From Methylorubrum extorquens (GTDB lineage Bacteria > Pseudomonadota > Alphaproteobacteria > Rhizobiales > Beijerinckiaceae): a DNA stretch of 64,000 nucleotides. Both the position numbers and the translations under genes were made by a program. Positions 53,908 to 62,413 of the stretch are shown here, piece after piece (within the stretch, counting starts at the first letter, position 1; the number at the start of each line of letters is the position of its first letter). Where the stretch lies: positions 339,501 through 403,500 of the forward strand of contig NZ_JALJXF010000001.1 in the NCBI RefSeq assembly GCF_024169925.1, written 5' to 3'. Under the pieces are notes generated by a model. The model worked only from the letters and a program-made list of their open reading frames with translations. It was not told the origin of the DNA and made no database searches.

Positions 53908-54615
53908 TCAGAACGGCGCCACGGTCTCGAAGACCCGCTGGCCCAGGCTCGGGCCCTGCACGTCGGTGATGCGCCCGCGCCCGCCGTATGAGATGCGCGC
54001 CTCGGCGATCTTGTCGTAGTCGATGGTGTTCTTGCGCGAGATGTCCCGCGGGCGGACGATGCCGGCGACTTCGAGCACGCGGACCTCGTTGTTGACCCGC
54101 ACTTCCTGCGAGCCCGAGATCAGCACGTTGCCGTTGGGCAGCACCTCGGTGACCACCGCCGCGACGGAGAGGCTGAGCGATTCCTTGCGGTCGATCGAGC
54201 CCTGGCCCTTGGTCTCGGTGCCGGAGCGGATGCCGGTATCGGCGGTGGCCGTATCCTTGAGCGCCGAGACGCCGTAGCCGAAATCGAAGCCGAGGCTGCT
54301 CTTCTGGCTGCGTCCGCGCTCGCTCGCGTTGTCGAACTGCGCCTTGTCGTTGATGGCGATGCTGACCGTGATGACGTCGCCGACGTCGCGGGCGCGTGGA
54401 TCCTGATAGAGCGCGGCGCTCGCCGGGCTCCAGGTCGAATGGTAGCTGTGGCGCGGGCCAAGCGCGCCGAAGGAGGTCGGCAGCGGCTCGCGAGGCGCGT
54501 TGAGGCCGGTGCCGATCGGCGTCAGCAGCGGCGGGCGGCCGAGGCGGTCGAGATCGCTCTGGCAGGCGCCGAGCGAGAGGGCCAGCACGGCCGCGGCGGC
54601 GGAGGAGGGGCGCAT
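53908..54615 (-). CDS. flgH: flagellar L-ring protein FlgH
   Basis: Outer-membrane L-ring lipoprotein. The signal peptide ends in a lipobox (LALSLGACQ, Cys18), followed by the ring domain: ARDVGDVITVSIAINDKAQFDN, VTEVLPNGNVLISGSQEVRVNNEVRVLEVAGIVRPRDIS, and the C-terminal GRVFETVAPF-like GQRVFETVAPF. At 235 residues it is the usual size. The ATG chosen opens the lipoprotein signal. It starts inside the end of motE on the same strand, with overlapping codons (ATG...stop at 54615). Confidence 0.96.
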   Translation of the reverse strand: MRPSSAAAAVLALSLGACQSDLDRLGRPPLLTPIGTGLNAPREPLPTSFGALGPRHSYHSTWSPASAALYQDPRARDVGDVITVSIAINDKAQFDNASERGRSQKSSLGFDFGYGVSALKDTATADTGIRSGTETKGQGSIDRKESLSLSVAAVVTEVLPNGNVLISGSQEVRVNNEVRVLEVAGIVRPRDISRKNTIDYDKIAEARISYGGRGRITDVQGPSLGQRVFETVAPF

Positions 54616-55193
54616 CACGACCTCTGGTTCTTCTTGACGGCCGGAGCGGTCGCATCCTTGCGGCCGGTCTCCGACATCGCACGGGCGAGACCGGCGGCAC
54701 GGGCCGCCTCCATCTCGGAGAGGATGGCGCTGGCAGCTCTTGCGTTGAGCTTGGTCAGCAGCGCGGCGGCGGCTTCGTCGGGCATGTTGGCGAGCTGGAG
54801 CGCCGCCGCGTCGGGCCGCATCTTGGCGTAGACCGCGACCACACTCTCGTCGGCCTTGGCCAGGAACTCGTTGCGGCGCTTGAGCCACGCCTCGTACTCA
54901 GCCCGCTTCTCTTCGAGCAGCTTGATGCGCTCCTCGACCTGCCGCTCCATGGTCGCGAGCTGCTCCTTCTGCCATGCGAAGCGGGCATCGGCGGCGGCAT
55001 CCGCGATGTTGGCGCAGTAGCCGGACTTGGCCGGCTCCTTGGCGACGAAGTCCTGGGCCGAGACCTCCTTCGGCGCGTCGCGGACGGCGAGCGCCCGCAT
55101 CGCGGCGTCCTTGGCCGGGTCGGCATGCTCGCCGCCGGCTGCGAACGCCGGCGCGGCCGCGAGACAGAAGAAGAGTGCGATCGCGGATCTCAT
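54615..55193 (-). CDS. motE: MotE, periplasmic chaperone of MotC
   Basis: A 192-residue exported protein matching the rhizobial MotE, a chaperone specific for MotC. The signal peptide is RSAIALFFCLAAAPAFAAGG. A long charged coiled coil (about 75-135, WQKEQLATMERQVEERIKLLEEKR) leads to the C-terminal MgtE-N/MotE-like helix pair: MRPDAAALQLANMPDEAAAALLTKLNARAASAILSEM. The gene order flgI-motE-flgH is the same as in Sinorhizobium. The ATG opens the signal peptide; a longer frame enters flgI. Confidence 0.85.
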   Translation of the reverse strand: MRSAIALFFCLAAAPAFAAGGEHADPAKDAAMRALAVRDAPKEVSAQDFVAKEPAKSGYCANIADAAADARFAWQKEQLATMERQVEERIKLLEEKRAEYEAWLKRRNEFLAKADESVVAVYAKMRPDAAALQLANMPDEAAAALLTKLNARAASAILSEMEAARAAGLARAMSETGRKDATAPAVKKNQRS

Positions 55194-55279
55194 GCGGGGT
55201 CCGGATGCGGGCTGCGTCTCCCCCTTGCCGGGGAGAGGGAGAGGGGGAGCGGCGGCGGCCGGATCGATTCGAGACCCGA

Positions 55280-56416
55280 TCATTGCACCACAAGCTCCGC
55301 CTGGAGGGCGCCGGCGGTCTTCACCGCCTGCAGGATCGCGATGATGTCGGTGGGCTTCAGCCCGACCTGATTGAGGCCGCGCACCAGCGTCTGGAGATCG
55401 GACCCGCCGAGGATGGCGAGCTTGCCGCGCTCCTCCCGCGCCGACACCTCCGTGCGCGGCACCACCGTGGTCTGGCCGTTGGAGAAGGGTTCGGGCTGCG
55501 ACACTTCCGGCGCCTCGGTGACGCGGACCGTGAGGTTGCCGTGGGTGACCGCGACGGTGGAGATCGTCACGTTGCGCCCGATCACGACGGTACCGGTGCG
55601 CTGGTCCACGACGACGCGGGCCGGCGTGTCGGGCTGGATCGTCAGGTCCCCGATCTGCGCCACGAGCCGGGTCTGGGCCATCTGGCGCCCGCGCATCACC
55701 ACCACCGCGCGCTGGTCCCGCGCGCTGGCGATGCGACGGCCGAAGGCGCCGAGCGACCACGCATTGATCGCGTCGGCGATCTGGGTCGCGGTCTTGAAGT
55801 CGGGGTTCTTCAGCTCGAACACGAGTTCGGGCAGATCGCGGAAGGTGCCGGGCACCTCGCGCTCGATCATCGCCCCGTTGGGGATGCGGCCCGCCGTCGG
55901 CACCCCTTGCGTCAACTGCTCGGCCTGGCCCTGCACCGAGAAGCCGGAGACCGCGAGCGGCCCTTGCGCCGCCGCGTAGACGAGGCCGTCGCCGCCGGTG
56001 AGCGAGGTCATCAGCAGGGTGCCGCCGCGCAGCGACGTGGCGTCGCCCATGGAGGTCACGGTGACGTCGATGCGCGAGCCGGTGCCGGTATAGGGCGGCA
56101 GATCGGCGGTCACCATCACGGCGGCGATGTTGCGGGTGCGCAGGCGGGCGTCGCGCACGTTGATGCCGAGCCGGTCGAGCAGCGATTGCAGCGATTGCTC
56201 GGTGAACTGCGCGTTGCGCAGGGTGTCGCCGGTGCCCTGGAGCCCGGTGACGAGGCCGTAGCCGAAGAGCTGGTTGTCGCGCACGCCCTTAAGCGTGGCG
56301 ATGTCCTTGATGCGGGTGCCGCCCGCCCGGGCCGAACCCGTCATCGCGGCAAAGCCGAGGCCGGTGAGCAGGCCGAGCAGCACCGCCAGGATCAGACGGC
56401 GATGCATTGGCTGCAT
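55280..56416 (-). CDS. flgI: flagellar P-ring protein FlgI
   Basis: Periplasmic P-ring subunit. A signal peptide (about residues 1-29, ILAVLLGLLTGLGFAAM ... SARA) is followed by the ring protein: GGTRIKDIATLKGVRDNQLFGYGLVTGLQGTGD, and the C-terminal GLNQVGLKPTDIIAILQAVKTAGALQAELVVQ. The mature length is standard. The start ATG before QPMHRR is chosen because it opens the signal peptide; an in-frame ATG 105 bases upstream overlaps the flgA stop, but that extension is not protein-like. Confidence 0.95.
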   Translation of the reverse strand: MQPMHRRLILAVLLGLLTGLGFAAMTGSARAGGTRIKDIATLKGVRDNQLFGYGLVTGLQGTGDTLRNAQFTEQSLQSLLDRLGINVRDARLRTRNIAAVMVTADLPPYTGTGSRIDVTVTSMGDATSLRGGTLLMTSLTGGDGLVYAAAQGPLAVSGFSVQGQAEQLTQGVPTAGRIPNGAMIEREVPGTFRDLPELVFELKNPDFKTATQIADAINAWSLGAFGRRIASARDQRAVVVMRGRQMAQTRLVAQIGDLTIQPDTPARVVVDQRTGTVVIGRNVTISTVAVTHGNLTVRVTEAPEVSQPEPFSNGQTTVVPRTEVSAREERGKLAILGGSDLQTLVRGLNQVGLKPTDIIAILQAVKTAGALQAELVVQ

Positions 56417-56517
56417 TGCCGTCTGCCCGCGCGACGGCGCGGCGGCGGGCGTCCGCCGTGCGCGGCGATCACGACCGAAGGTCGGGATCGCTGCCAAGAG
56501 GTACGAGCCCCGGCGGG

Positions 56518-57012
56518 TCATTGCGCGCCGATCCGGATGCGGCCGTCGGCCATGACGGTGCCGAGGATGATGCGGTTGGTGTCGGTGTTGCGCACGCGGA
56601 TCGTCTCGCCGAGGCCGCCGTTCTGGAGCGGCGCTCCGACCGCGGTGATGACGAGGCCGTTCTCCTCGAAGATCATCTGCGTCGGCGCGCCCCGGCTCAC
56701 GAGGCGGGGATCGTCCACGGCGTTGACCGGCACCGGCTCACCCGGCAGCAGCATCCGCCGCGCGACCCGGCCGGCGATCGCCGCCGAGGCATCGATGACG
56801 GCCGTGCGCGCCCGGTAGGTCGCGGGATAGGCCTGCATCCGCAGCATCGATTCCTTGATCGTATCGCCGGGATAGATCGTGACGGTCGGCACCGGCAGCA
56901 TGAGTTCGGCATTCGCCATGCCCTCGACGGCCTGCGCCGGGGCGATGGGTTGTGACGAACCGACGGCGAGGGCGGCCAGCACGAGGCCGCGGACGAAGGT
57001 CTTGCGGGGCAT
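56518..57012 (-). CDS. flgA: flagellar P-ring assembly chaperone FlgA
   Basis: Periplasmic chaperone for P-ring formation. A signal peptide (about residues 1-29) precedes the FlgA domain: RRMLLPGEPVPVNAVDDPRLVSRGAPTQMIF and TVMADGRIRIGAQ at the end. At 164 residues it is the short form lacking a large N-terminal SAF module. It lies between flgG and flgI on the same strand. Confidence 0.94.
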   Translation of the reverse strand: MPRKTFVRGLVLAALAVGSSQPIAPAQAVEGMANAELMLPVPTVTIYPGDTIKESMLRMQAYPATYRARTAVIDASAAIAGRVARRMLLPGEPVPVNAVDDPRLVSRGAPTQMIFEENGLVITAVGAPLQNGGLGETIRVRNTDTNRIILGTVMADGRIRIGAQ

Positions 57013-57065
57013 GGGGGATCGCGCCGAAGGAGGAGGGGAGGCCGCGGGAGAGAGCGTCGCGCGTG

Positions 57066-57854
57066 TCAGCGGATGCCCTTGGAGACCGTTCCGGCCATCT
57101 CGTCGGCGGCCTGAATCACCTTGGAGTTCATCTCGAAGGCGCGCTGGGCCGTGATGAGGCTGGTGATCTCTTTCACCGGATCGACGTTGGAGCCTTCGAG
57201 ATAGCCCTGCTGCAGCTTGCCGTAGCTCACGTCGCCGGGGTTGCCGACCACCGGCGCGCCGGAGGCCGGGGTCTCGCGGTAGAGGCCGTTGCCGAGCGGT
57301 TCGAGGCCGGAATCGTTGGCGAAGTTGGCGAGCGTCAACTGGCCGACGTTCTGTAGCGCCACCTGACCGTCGATCTTGGCGAAGACCTGACCGGACTCGT
57401 TGATCGTCACCTGCGTGGTGTTCTGCGGAATCAGGATCGCCGGATCGACGGCGTAGCCTTCCATGGTCACGAGCTGGCCGGCGTTGTTCTTGTTGAACGA
57501 GCCGGCGCGGGTGTAGTTGATCTCGCCCGCCGGGCTGGTGATCTGGAAGTAGCCGCGCCCGTTCACAGCCAGATCGAGCTGGTTGCCGGTGTTGGCGAGC
57601 GACCCCTGCCGGTGCAGGTTGCGGATCGCGGCGGCGCGCACGCCGAGGCCCAGCATCGCGCCCTCCGGCACCGCCTCCTGGCCCGCTTGGTTCGGCACGC
57701 CCTGCTGCCGCTCGGCCTGGTAGAGCAGATCGGTGAACTCGGCCCGCGCGCCCTTGAACCCGGTGGTGTTCAGGTTGGCGATGTTGTTGGCGATGACTTC
57801 GAGGTTGAGCTGCTGGGCGGACATGCCCGTGGCGGCGATGGCGAGCGCGCGCAT
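57066..57854 (-). CDS. flgG: flagellar distal-rod protein FlgG
   Basis: Rod protein of 262 residues. It has the rod/hook N-terminal motif [24 protein letters not shown] and C-terminal [30 protein letters not shown]. The middle shows the FlgG domain: [36 protein letters not shown]. It is exported through the flagellar type III path without a cleaved signal. flgA follows after 53 bases. Confidence 0.97.
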   Translation of the reverse strand: MRALAIAATGMSAQQLNLEVIANNIANLNTTGFKGARAEFTDLLYQAERQQGVPNQAGQEAVPEGAMLGLGVRAAAIRNLHRQGSLANTGNQLDLAVNGRGYFQITSPAGEINYTRAGSFNKNNAGQLVTMEGYAVDPAILIPQNTTQVTINESGQVFAKIDGQVALQNVGQLTLANFANDSGLEPLGNGLYRETPASGAPVVGNPGDVSYGKLQQGYLEGSNVDPVKEITSLITAQRAFEMNSKVIQAADEMAGTVSKGIR

Positions 57855-57880
57855 GGCGTCTAGCTTCCTTGAATGGCCGA

Positions 57881-58234
57881 TCAGATCGGCATGCGGCTGA
57901 GTTCGAGGTAGGCGGCGACCACCTTGTCGCGGATCGCCACCACGGTCTGGAGGCTCTGCTCGGCGGACATCACCGCCTCGACCACCTGCTGGGCGGTGGC
58001 CTTGCCCTGGATGCCGGAGATCGCCGTGGCCTCGCCGCTGCGCAGCGCATCGCGGGCGCTCGACGCGACCTGGGCCATCACGTCACCGAAATCGGTGGGC
58101 GCCGTCGGGGCGGTCCCGGCGATGCCCGAGAGGGCGGCCGGGCTGAACACGGCCTTCTGGGTCGGCGCGGCCCCGGCGAAGGAGGTGCCGGCGACCTTGT
58201 CGAAGGCGGCGAGCGAGTTGAGGGCTTCGATCAT
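57881..58234 (-). CDS. fliE: flagellar hook-basal body protein FliE
   Basis: Rod-MS-ring adaptor of 117 residues. The C-terminal half is the FliE domain: [50 protein letters not shown]. The N-terminal half is Ala/Pro-rich and variable, as is usual for the family. It lies between flgC and flgG on the same strand. Confidence 0.95.
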   Translation of the reverse strand: MIEALNSLAAFDKVAGTSFAGAAPTQKAVFSPAALSGIAGTAPTAPTDFGDVMAQVASSARDALRSGEATAISGIQGKATAQQVVEAVMSAEQSLQTVVAIRDKVVAAYLELSRMPI

Positions 58235-58247
58235 CGCGGGCGGCTCT

Positions 58248-58664
58248 TCAGGACTTCAGGAGATCGATGACGCTGGCGACCATGGCCCGGGCCTGTTTGA
58301 TGACCTGGAGGTTCGCCTCGTAGGAGCGGTTGGCCTCGCGCATGTCGGCCATCTCGACGAGCATGTTCACGTTGGGTAGCTTGACGTTGCCGTTCGCATC
58401 CGCCGCCGGGCTGGCGGGGTCGTGCTCGGTGCGGAACGGGGCGTCGTCGGTGCCGATCTCGCGCAGGCGCACCGAGGCGATGCCCGCCGCCCGATCGAGT
58501 TCGGCCCGGAACGTCACCGTCTTGCGGGCATAGGGGTCGGCGCCCGGCGTCGCGCCGGTCGATTGCGCGTTGGCGAGGTTCTCGGAGACGACCCGCATGC
58601 GCAGCGACTGCGCTTCGAGGCCGGCGCTCGCGAGCCGCGAGGCGGAGAGCAGGGGATCGATCAT
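58248..58664 (-). CDS. flgC: flagellar proximal-rod protein FlgC
   Basis: Rod protein of 138 residues. The N-terminus SASRLASAGLEAQSLRMRVVSENLANAQSTG is the rod/hook motif, and VNMLVEMADMREANRSYEANLQVIKQARAMVASVIDLLKS is the conserved C-terminal helix. Its start overlaps the flgB stop by four bases. Confidence 0.97.
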   Translation of the reverse strand: MIDPLLSASRLASAGLEAQSLRMRVVSENLANAQSTGATPGADPYARKTVTFRAELDRAAGIASVRLREIGTDDAPFRTEHDPASPAADANGNVKLPNVNMLVEMADMREANRSYEANLQVIKQARAMVASVIDLLKS

Positions 58665-59050
58665 GCGCCGCCCCTCACCGCGGCCATCAGCATGCGGTGG
58701 AACGACTTCACCACCGCCGTGTCGAGGTTATGCTGGCGCGAGACGTCGCCGGCCTTGAGCATCTCCTGCTCCAGGCTGACCGCGCTCGACGATTGCAGCA
58801 CTTCCCAGGTCTCGGCGGACTTGGCCTCGCGCACGGGAATGCGGTTGCCCTGCGTCTCCATGTGGCTCGTGGCGGTCGAGGCCATGTCGAGCCCGGTCCT
58901 GGCCAGAACCTGGGCAAAGGGCACGACGTCTCGCGCCTTGTAGCCGGGGGTGTTCGCGTTCGCGACGTTTCCGGCGATGGTGGCCTGCCGCGTCGCGAGG
59001 TGGCGCGCGTGCTGCGAGGCGAGGTCGAACAGGTAGACGCCCGTCGTCAT
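58661..59050 (-). CDS. flgB: flagellar proximal-rod protein FlgB
   Basis: Rod protein of 129 residues and first gene of the leftward rod/ring block. The rod motif is LASQHARHLATRQATIAGNVANANTPGYKARDV, and the C-terminus is SLEQEMLKAGDVSRQHNLDTAVVKSFHRMLM. Transcription of the flgB-flgC-fliE-flgG-flgA-flgI-motE-flgH-fliL-fliP block presumably begins in the 154-base gap upstream, where no clear promoter motif was identified. Confidence 0.97.
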   Translation of the reverse strand: MTTGVYLFDLASQHARHLATRQATIAGNVANANTPGYKARDVVPFAQVLARTGLDMASTATSHMETQGNRIPVREAKSAETWEVLQSSSAVSLEQEMLKAGDVSRQHNLDTAVVKSFHRMLMAAVRGGA

Positions 59051-59204
59051 GGCAACGCCCCCATCCCAAGGGCCTCTGGAGAAACGCGGGATGCCGGCGC
59101 ACCCGGACGGTGGAGCCCGCGTCGGATGGGAGGTTTAGGTAGGCAATCTTGCACGAGGCTGGCTCGCGCCTTGACACGGCCGATCCCCGAGGTAGCGCCT
59201 GCGG

Positions 59205-61868
59205 GTGATGGACCAGATCGATGAGCGGGCCGCTGCGGCCGTCTCCGACGGCGAGGGCGCAGCGTCCCGGCTGCCGGCCGCTTCACGCTATGCCGGGGGC
59301 GCCGGGCCGGGCGGACGCGAGGGGCTGCACCGCATCGCGCCCAACAACCGCTTCGCGCGGATAGCGTTGAACTTTTCCGGTCTGTCACCCGGCACCTGGG
59401 CCTGCCTGCAATTCGGTCTGGCCTTCAATGCGGACGAGGCGGCGGCCCTGGCCGTCGATGCCGCCGCGGCCGGCTTCGACTTCCTGGCGGCGGACGGCTC
59501 CAGCCTCGATCTCGACCACGTGCCGGGGCTGGCCCGCAGCCTGCTCGATCCGCATGTCGCCTGGATTCCGGGGCCGGCCCTCCTCGGTGCGGAGCCGTTC
59601 CGCATCGCCTTCCTCGTGCCCGATCAGGCGACCGGCGTCAGCGTCACCCTGCGCTCGTGGCGCAACACCCGCGACGTCACCGTGGCCGACCCTGTGCTGC
59701 GCCTCGGCGAACCCGATCCGGCGCCGGCGCCGCGTCGGCGTACGCTATCCGGCGAGGGGCTGCATTTCGACTACGCGCTTGCCGAGGACGTCGCCCTAGT
59801 GCTGCGCGGCCAGATCTTCGCCGCGCGGGCCGACGATCATGCCGCGCGGGTGCGGCTCGTCTACCGTGACGCGGCGGGCGCGGAGATCGCGCCGCCCTAT
59901 GCCAACGCGGTCTCCGTGCCGGGCCTCGGTGCGGTCATCAACCTCTCGGCCCAGCCGCAGGCGCGCCGCTTCACCCTGACCCTGCGTCCGCCGCCCGGTG
60001 CCGCCACGGTCGCGCTCGATTTCGGCGTGTGGGAGGATGCGCAGAGCGCCGCGGAGAGCGAGTTGATCGGTCTGCCCGAACTCGCGCTCGAAGACGATTT
60101 CCGCCTCGAAAGCCTCTGCGACGACGACATCCTCGATGCGCCGGCTTTCCTCGCCCGCCTTGCCGACCGGCTCGGCCTGCCCGAAGGCGTGCCCGCGTCG
60201 TGGCGGGCGGGTTCCGATACGGGGGCCGCGCCGATCCTCGCCCAGGCCCGCGAGCGGCGCGCCGGGCCGGATCGGAGTGCGCGGATCGAAGGCGAGAGCG
60301 TCGTCCTGGCTCTAGCCGGCCTGCCCGATTGGACGTTGCCGCAAGCGCCGGATTGGCGCGAGGATCCGTTCCGCTCGGTGGCGTGGCGCCTCGCCTATCA
60401 GTCGCTGGCCTGGCTGCTGTCGCTGGCAGCCCTTCCGGACGGTGCGGCCCGCGCCCGGACGATCGCCGCCGCTTGGTCGCGGGCCAATCCGTGGAGTCAG
60501 CCGGCGGACGGCCTGAGCCTGCACCCGGCGGCCCTGGCGCCGCGCGGCGACGTGCTGGCGAGCCTGCTCGCGGGCGGCCACGAGCCCGCCCGCGCCGAGA
60601 TTGCCGCGGAGGCCGCGCGGCAGGGCTTCGCGCTCGCCGAGATCGTCGGGCAAAACACCCTCGCGCGGGCTCTGCACGGGATCCAGGCGGCGGCGGCTCT
60701 GCTTGCCGTCGCGCGGGCGCTGCCCGGCTTCGCCTTCGCCCCTCACTGGGATTCTCTGGCGCGCGACAGCCTCACCCACGGCTTCGATGCGCTGCTGTCG
60801 GAGGCGGGCGCGTTCACCGATGCCGCCCCGGTGCGGCGCCTCGATCTCCTGAGCCACGGACAGGCGATCGCGGATGCGCTCGGCGAGACCGAGCCCGGCC
60901 CGACGATCCGCCGCCGCGTCGACGCGGCTTTGCCCGGCCTCGCCGGACTGATCGATCGCGGCGGACGGCTGCCGCCCTTCGGCGATGCCCCCGCCGGCCT
61001 CGATCACGCCGCCTGGATCGCTCGGCTCTCCTCGCGGGATCCTTCTCAGAGCTACGACCTCGTCGCGGAGCGCGAAGCGGCGCCCGTTCCCGAGGGTCGC
61101 ACCGCCGGCATGTTGGCGCTCCGCCACGATGGGATGGAGCAGGGCTGGGGCCATTTCGCCCTCACCCACGCCGTGCAATCACCGCACGGGCATCGCGACT
61201 GCACCTCCTTCACCTTCGCCACCGGCTCGCGGCGCTGGATCGTGGAGGGGGGCGGTGCCGAGGGCGTCGAGGTCGGCCCGGCGCGCCACTACCTGCTCTC
61301 GCCCCGCGCTCACAACGTCGCCATCCCCGACGGGTGCGAGCCAGTCGCCGGTTCGGGGAGGTTGGATGCCCGCTTCACGCTCGATGGTGCCCAGGTCCTG
61401 ACGGTCTCCACCACCGTACACGGGCCCGACTACGCCCATGCGCGCCTCTTCCTCGTGCTCGACGACCTGAGGGGGATGGCCGTGATCGACCGATTCGCGC
61501 GGGTGGGGCCATCGCTGTCGTTCGAGGGGTTGCTGCATCTGCCCCCCGACGCCCTTGTCGCGCTTTCCAGCCCCCGTCGGGCGCTCGCCCAGCAGGAGGG
61601 GCGGCGGCTCGAATTCTTCGCGATTCCGCTGAAGGGGCAGGCGGCCGGGTTGGAGGTCGCCATCGGCCGCAGCGACCGGCCGCACGCGATGCAAGGATTT
61701 TGCGCGACGGGAACGGGCGGGCTGAGGCCGGCGCCGGTGCTGCGCTACGCGTTCACCGGCCGCGACACGGTCTGCGGCGGTGTCGTCGTCGCCGCGGATG
61801 CGGAGGCGGAGCAGCGGCTGGTCCGGCTCATCGCCGACGGCGCGGTGCGGCGGTGGGTGGAGGCGTAA
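59205..61868 (+). CDS. large heparinase II/III-like protein
   Basis: An 887-residue protein with a C-terminal heparinase II/III-like fold (about residues 640-840), shown by SPHGHRDCTSFTFATGSRRWIVEGGG with the His/Asp region, and a central (alpha/alpha)-toroid-like helical part (about 385-600). The first ~350 residues have no recognised domain but include beta-rich segments. No signal peptide is visible, so either it acts inside the cell or the start is elsewhere. Polysaccharide-lyase activity is the family role; the substrate is unknown. The GTG at 59205 is followed directly by an in-frame ATG. Confidence 0.78.
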   Translation: MMDQIDERAAAAVSDGEGAASRLPAASRYAGGAGPGGREGLHRIAPNNRFARIALNFSGLSPGTWACLQFGLAFNADEAAALAVDAAAAGFDFLAADGSSLDLDHVPGLARSLLDPHVAWIPGPALLGAEPFRIAFLVPDQATGVSVTLRSWRNTRDVTVADPVLRLGEPDPAPAPRRRTLSGEGLHFDYALAEDVALVLRGQIFAARADDHAARVRLVYRDAAGAEIAPPYANAVSVPGLGAVINLSAQPQARRFTLTLRPPPGAATVALDFGVWEDAQSAAESELIGLPELALEDDFRLESLCDDDILDAPAFLARLADRLGLPEGVPASWRAGSDTGAAPILAQARERRAGPDRSARIEGESVVLALAGLPDWTLPQAPDWREDPFRSVAWRLAYQSLAWLLSLAALPDGAARARTIAAAWSRANPWSQPADGLSLHPAALAPRGDVLASLLAGGHEPARAEIAAEAARQGFALAEIVGQNTLARALHGIQAAAALLAVARALPGFAFAPHWDSLARDSLTHGFDALLSEAGAFTDAAPVRRLDLLSHGQAIADALGETEPGPTIRRRVDAALPGLAGLIDRGGRLPPFGDAPAGLDHAAWIARLSSRDPSQSYDLVAEREAAPVPEGRTAGMLALRHDGMEQGWGHFALTHAVQSPHGHRDCTSFTFATGSRRWIVEGGGAEGVEVGPARHYLLSPRAHNVAIPDGCEPVAGSGRLDARFTLDGAQVLTVSTTVHGPDYAHARLFLVLDDLRGMAVIDRFARVGPSLSFEGLLHLPPDALVALSSPRRALAQQEGRRLEFFAIPLKGQAAGLEVAIGRSDRPHAMQGFCATGTGGLRPAPVLRYAFTGRDTVCGGVVVAADAEAEQRLVRLIADGAVRRWVEA

Positions 61869-61892
61869 GTGCCGGCTGGATGCGCCGGCACT
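61868..61892. terminator. hairpin between converging genes
   Basis: AGTGCCGGC and GCCGGCACT arms with a 7-base spacer, right at the end of the heparinase-like gene and shortly before the end of the converging membrane-protein gene. It has no T-run. Confidence 0.5.
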
Positions 61893-61908
61893 CGGGAGTT
61901 GCCAGGGG

Positions 61909-62283
61909 TCAGAACCCGGCGCCGATGACGGCGACGGCTCGGTCGATCGACAGATAGAACACGCCGAAGGCCACCATCGCCGCGGCGGCGAATTCGAGGG
62001 TCTGGTTCGGCAGGGTCTGGAAACGGCGCATGGTCTCGCGGCCGAAATAGGCGGAGGCCCAGGCCAGGGTCAGGACCGCCGGCATCACGAACAGGTAGGA
62101 CAGCGTGCTCTCGATCCGCATCGGATCGGTCGGGTCGATCAGCGCGCGGATGTTGCGCACCCACGGCGCGGAAGCCGCTGCGTAGAGCGTCGTCAGCCAC
62201 GCGAGGCCGACCGCCACGCCGAGGTGGAAGGTGAACAGGCGATGCAGGCGCGAGAAGTCGTCGCGCGCGTCGTCGAGCGTCAT
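61909..62283 (-). CDS. small membrane protein, unknown function
   Basis: A 124-residue protein with three hydrophobic segments (about residues 17-37, 63-83 and 98-118) and a short soluble start LDDARDDFSRLHRLF. No family is recognised. The ATG with GGGGG eight bases upstream is chosen; a longer in-frame start 51 bases earlier is possible. It lies downstream of an unrelated gap and is convergent with the heparinase-like gene. Confidence 0.55.
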   Translation of the reverse strand: MTLDDARDDFSRLHRLFTFHLGVAVGLAWLTTLYAAASAPWVRNIRALIDPTDPMRIESTLSYLFVMPAVLTLAWASAYFGRETMRRFQTLPNQTLEFAAAAMVAFGVFYLSIDRAVAVIGAGF

Positions 62284-62413
62284 CCGGCAAGCCCCCAATG
62301 TGTCCGGCCGCTGATTCTTGTCCGATCCGGCCATGAACCAGGGGATGGGGGGCAAGGTTGGATTTTTTGTGACGCTGCCGGGAACGGCGGCGCTGGGCCG
62401 CCGTTTCAGCCTG

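Noticed and set aside
55194..55760. N-terminal extension of MotE into flgI
   Set aside because: It overlaps most of a conserved FlgI segment and precedes a clear signal peptide, so the ATG at 55193 is used.
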